From Lachnospiraceae bacterium UBA7093 (GTDB taxonomy: Bacteria > Bacillota > Clostridia > Lachnospirales > Lachnospiraceae), in contig DKYT01000022.1 of assembly GCA_002492465.1 (NCBI GenBank), forward strand, positions 93,248-157,247: a stretch of DNA of 64,000 bases, in the 5' to 3' direction. The translations under genes and the position numbers were made by a program. Positions 61,342 through 64,000 of the stretch are shown here, in pieces. Positions within the stretch are counted from its first letter, which is position 1; each line of letters opens with the position of its first letter. The notes beneath the pieces were generated by a model, which saw only the letters and a list, made by a program, of their open reading frames with translations, ran no database searches and was not told where the DNA came from.

Positions 61342-61403
61342 GGCATGCCCTCCTATACCTTTTCCATGATATTAGAATAATATATTTTTTATCTTTCGTC
61401 AAT

Positions 61404-61433
61404 AAAAAATAGGCTGACCAGATCAGTCAGCCC
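61404..61433 (-). terminator. Terminator after phosphofructokinase
   Basis: Stem GGCTGAC/GTCAGCC (61412-61418 and 61426-61432) followed on the minus strand by TATTTTTT (61404-61411). Confidence 0.85.
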
Positions 61434-61450
61434 ACTTCTATTCCATATTC

Positions 61451-62680
61451 TTATTTTCTTACCAGATGACGAGGAAGCCCATCCACATAAATAGGGAGAA
61501 GTTCGCCCATGATAAGGGGTCTTGCATATTTCACGTATCCGTCGTTCAAGCCGCATCCGTCCTCTGTAATCCACTCTGCGGGAACAGGTCTTTCCACATT
61601 TGCAATCGCATGAATGTCATATGCGCTGGTACCGCACTGATAAGGATCATCACCGTTTCTGTCCAGTGTGATCATCATACCGGTCTTGCCCTCTTCTGCG
61701 GCAATCACAGCGTCATGTCCAACCTGGAATGCCTCATTGATATCCGTAAGAGAAGCAAGATGAGTCGCAGCACGCTGAAGTGTGGAGAACTCAACCGCCC
61801 TGGTCTTTAAACCTGTCTCAGCGGCAATTGCCTGTGCCAGATAAGCGGCAGTACCGGACATCTGCTTGTGTCCAAATGCATCCACCGCAACATTTTCATT
61901 TGCGAGCTCGCATACATAACGTCCGTCGGCAATGTGAATACCCTCAGATACGGCAATCACTACAGAGGACTTGGTTGCTGCAAGATGTTTTACTTTTTCC
62001 ATGAAAGCATCCATGTCAAATACTTTTTCAGGCAGGTAAATTGCATCTGCACCGCTGCAGTCGTCTCCCTTTGCAAGCGCTGCCGCTGCGGTAAGCCATC
62101 CTGCATTACGTCCCATAATCTCTACAATGCAGATAGTAGGTTTCTTTGCGCCAAAGGACTCGTTATCACGAATGATTTCTTTTAAGCTGGTTGCAATATA
62201 TTTTGCAGCGGAACCATAGCCAGGGCAATGATCCGTAACAGGAAGATCATTGTCAATGGTCTTGGGTACGCCCATAAATCTCTGAGATTTTCCATGTGCT
62301 GCCGCATAATCGGACAACATTTTTACGGTATCCATAGAGTCGTTTCCGCCGGCATAGAACAGGCACTCAATATCATGCTTTTCCATGATCTCAAAAACCT
62401 TCTCGTATACCTCCTCATGTCCTTCAATCTTAGGCATTTTAAAACGGCAGGAGCCTAAAAATGCGGAAGGGGTTCTCTTTAACAGCTCAATTCCTGTAGG
62501 GTCGCCAAGATAATCCTCCAGTTCGATCATCTTGTCCTCCAAAAAGCCCTCGATACCATGAACCATACCGTACACTTTCTTAACTCCCAGCTGCTTTGCC
62601 GCTGCGTATACGCCTGCTACGGATGAATTGATTACGGCTGTAGGTCCGCCGGACTGTCCAACAACAATATTACCTTTCAT
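61451..62680 (-). CDS. 6-phosphofructokinase, pyrophosphate-type
   Basis: A 409-residue glycolytic enzyme. N-terminal GQSGGPTAVINSSVAG binds the phosphoryl donor; YAGGNDSMDT (about 108) carries Asp where ATP-type enzymes have Gly (GGDGS), and MGVPKTIDNDLPVTDHCPGYG (about 137-157) has PKTIDND instead of PGTIDND. These two changes mark pyrophosphate-dependent enzymes, which work reversibly. IVEIMGRNAGWL (substrate loop) is conserved. Ribosome site GGAGAG. Single gene with its own terminator. The donor assignment rests on motif residues and would be settled by assay. Confidence 0.93.
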   Translation of the reverse strand: MKGNIVVGQSGGPTAVINSSVAGVYAAAKQLGVKKVYGMVHGIEGFLEDKMIELEDYLGDPTGIELLKRTPSAFLGSCRFKMPKIEGHEEVYEKVFEIMEKHDIECLFYAGGNDSMDTVKMLSDYAAAHGKSQRFMGVPKTIDNDLPVTDHCPGYGSAAKYIATSLKEIIRDNESFGAKKPTICIVEIMGRNAGWLTAAAALAKGDDCSGADAIYLPEKVFDMDAFMEKVKHLAATKSSVVIAVSEGIHIADGRYVCELANENVAVDAFGHKQMSGTAAYLAQAIAAETGLKTRAVEFSTLQRAATHLASLTDINEAFQVGHDAVIAAEEGKTGMMITLDRNGDDPYQCGTSAYDIHAIANVERPVPAEWITEDGCGLNDGYVKYARPLIMGELLPIYVDGLPRHLVRK

Positions 62681-62778
62681 GTTAATCTCTCCTTTTATTC
62701 ATTATTTTTCCTTATTAGTAATAAATTCCATTAGCAGTATAGCAGATTCCAATTTTTCTGACAAGGGCAATTCTGCAA

Positions 62779-63717
62779 TTATACAAAGGAAGCGATACAA
62801 TATACTGCATAGATGCCAAGAAGAGCAATTCCCTGCACCCTTGAGGATTTCTTCCGAATCAAAATGGGCAGAACCAGCACTGCCATTACCAGACAGGAAA
62901 GGGGCATATCTACTCTCACCGTAGAAGGCTCCAGCGGAATTCCTGCCACTGCCGAAGGAATGCCGATTACCAAAAGCAGGTTTAATAGATTTGCCCCGAT
63001 CACATTCCCAAGCCCCACGTTTCCATACCCTTTGATCAGGGACATAACCGAGGTCATAAGCTCAGGCAGAGAAGTTCCCAAAGCAATGAAGGTTACGGCA
63101 ATGACCCTCTCCGGCACACCTACCGCCTCTGCAATCAGAATTCCGTTGTTTACCAAAAGCTTTGCCCCCACAAATAGACAGGCGGCACAGACTACAAGGA
63201 TTAAAAGCTGCAGGGGAATGGAAATATTTTCTTCGTTTTCCTTTTCTTCCTCATTGCCTCCTTCCGACGAAGCCCGCATTACCGTCATACATGCATAAAC
63301 AATGAAAAGTGCCAGCAAAATCACGCCTACAGGGCGGGAAAAGCTGCCCGTCAATGCCCCCCATACATTCATGACAATCAACACTGCAAAAAAGAAAATT
63401 CCCCGCCAGGATAAAGAAGCTCTCTCCACCTGCTTTGTAGGACGTATGGTCTGGGTAAGACCGGCAATCAAAGCCGTATTGCAGATAATAGATCCAAAAG
63501 CGTTGCCTGCCGCAATCGCCGCCGATCCGTCGAAAGCCGCCGTTGTGGAAACCAATATTTCCGGCAGGGTAGTTCCTAGGCTGACAATAGTAGCGCCTAC
63601 CACAATCTGAGGGATCTTAAGCTTTTTGGCTATCGCCACCGCCGCATCCACCAGACGGTCGCCGCCTAAACAAATCAAAACAAGACCAACTACAAATAAA
63701 ATAACTGCTTTTATCAT
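62779..63717 (-). CDS. Calcium/sodium antiporter (CaCA family, YrbG-like)
   Basis: A 312-residue membrane protein with about ten helices, from ATG 63717, five bases after GGAGG; the longer reading runs into the repeat element. The two inverted alpha repeats are visible: GATIVSLGTTLPEILVS with GNAFGSIICNTALIAG, and VTFIALGTSLPELMTSV with GNVIGANLLNLLLVIG. The G(T/S)(T/S)LPE motifs carry the ion-binding Glu residues. A Glu-rich loop (GGNEEEKENEEN) separates the halves. It exchanges Na+ for Ca2+ across the membrane. Its ribosome site lies in the structured leader element. Confidence 0.94.
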   Translation of the reverse strand: MIKAVILFVVGLVLICLGGDRLVDAAVAIAKKLKIPQIVVGATIVSLGTTLPEILVSTTAAFDGSAAIAAGNAFGSIICNTALIAGLTQTIRPTKQVERASLSWRGIFFFAVLIVMNVWGALTGSFSRPVGVILLALFIVYACMTVMRASSEGGNEEEKENEENISIPLQLLILVVCAACLFVGAKLLVNNGILIAEAVGVPERVIAVTFIALGTSLPELMTSVMSLIKGYGNVGLGNVIGANLLNLLLVIGIPSAVAGIPLEPSTVRVDMPLSCLVMAVLVLPILIRKKSSRVQGIALLGIYAVYCIASFV

Positions 63718-63718
63718 T

Positions 63719-63886
63719 TTTTCCTCCATTCCGAAGCGTTTTACGCTGAGGAACGCGAGCAGAATCTCCAATTCTGCTCTGCGATCAAAGGAATTTGTGA
63801 CATTTCAACACAAATTCTTGGTTTAATAAATTGCTATCAAGCAATTTATTAAACCTTTCCTCCATTCCGAAGCGTTTTACGCTCTG
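63719..63886 (-). repeat. Structured dispersed leader element, copy 2 (ahead of the antiporter)
   Basis: Stem-loops GGTTTAATAAATTGCT with AGCAATTTATTAAACC (63820-63835/63840-63855), GAATTTGTG/CACAAATTC (63791-63799/63809-63817) and GAGCAGAAT/ATTCTGCTC (63757-63765/63771-63779). Compared with copy 1, one pair changes G-C to T-A in the long stem, and two pairs change in the third stem. The flanking unit CTCCATTCCGAAGCGTTTTA occurs on both sides (63723- and 63860-), like a unit duplication. Confidence 0.85.
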
Positions 63887-63963
63887 GTGTTTTTAGTATT
63901 CCACTCTCTTTGTGCCAGTAGTCTTTTTCCGATCAAATACTGTCCCGGGATTCAGTCTTTGTC

Positions 63964-64000
63964 TAACGAATGCCGTCTCTACGAGTCGGCTTATCGCAAC
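63964..64000 (+). repeat. Short dispersed GCCG...CGGC repeat, copy 3 (cut by window end)
   Basis: AACGAATGCCGTCTCTACGA followed by GTCGGCTTATCGCAAC. It is about three bases shorter in the middle than copies 1 and 2 but keeps GCCG/CGGC and CTC/GAG pairing. Confidence 0.65.

Overview
The window looks like chromosome of an anaerobic gut Firmicute, most likely a Lachnospiraceae member. The reasons are moderate G+C, strong AGGAGG ribosome sites, LacI/AraC-controlled sugar transporters, a rubredoxin-flavoprotein fusion (Hrb type), a pyrophosphate-type phosphofructokinase, class B sortases and very large surface proteins with InlB-type (Flg_new) repeats. Nearly everything reads on the minus strand; only an acyltransferase gene and an araC-led pair read plus. 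I saw no rRNA, tRNA, prophage, transposase of IS type or CRISPR array.

Layout. 0-0.8 kb: the start of a BlaI/BlaR1-type regulator pair with its operators. 0.9-8.5 kb: a LacI-led operon with a ribose-type ABC transporter followed by three unrelated hydrolases (serine beta-lactamase fold, metallo-beta-lactamase fold, creatininase family). 8.7-9.5 kb: a lysophospholipid acyltransferase. 9.6-15.0 kb: a binding-protein-dependent sugar ABC transporter with a GH36 alpha-galactosidase, read divergently from an AraC regulator that is followed by a small protein carrying the membrane motif of sodium-pump decarboxylases. 16.7-42.9 kb: a surface/signalling island with two adhesin-sortase B pairs, a diguanylate cyclase, a chemoreceptor-like protein, a GHKL kinase with LytTR regulator, an adhesin of about 3,840 residues, a second LytTR regulator and a small lipoprotein. 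43-44 kb: a Fic protein under two large palindromes. 44-50 kb: gltBD. 50.4-53.6 kb: a CPBP protease, HAD phosphatase, S1-domain protein and Hrb operon. 53.8-56 kb: a lipoprotein and an Rpn-family nuclease. 56.4-60 kb: glycogen phosphorylase and its LacI regulator. 60-61.4 kb: a CheY/CheX-like pair. 61.4-62.7 kb: phosphofructokinase. 62.8-63.7 kb: a Na+/Ca2+ antiporter.

The most coherent new biology is in the surface island. The promoters of the giant adhesin, of the chemoreceptor-cyclase-adhesin-sortase operon and of the second adhesin-sortase pair share a direct repeat (TATCCC type) with exact 21-bp spacing, followed about 29-30 bp later by a -10 element; the LytTR gene itself has a related direct repeat. 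This suggests one LytTR-controlled programme joining sensing, cyclic-di-GMP synthesis, adhesins and sortases.

A second notable signal is a repeat of about 140 bp found twice (53.64 and 63.72 kb). It forms three stem-loops supported by compensatory base changes and ends in the ribosome binding site of the gene that follows, so it acts as a transposable 5' leader. A third, short GCCG...CGGC repeat occurs three times between genes.
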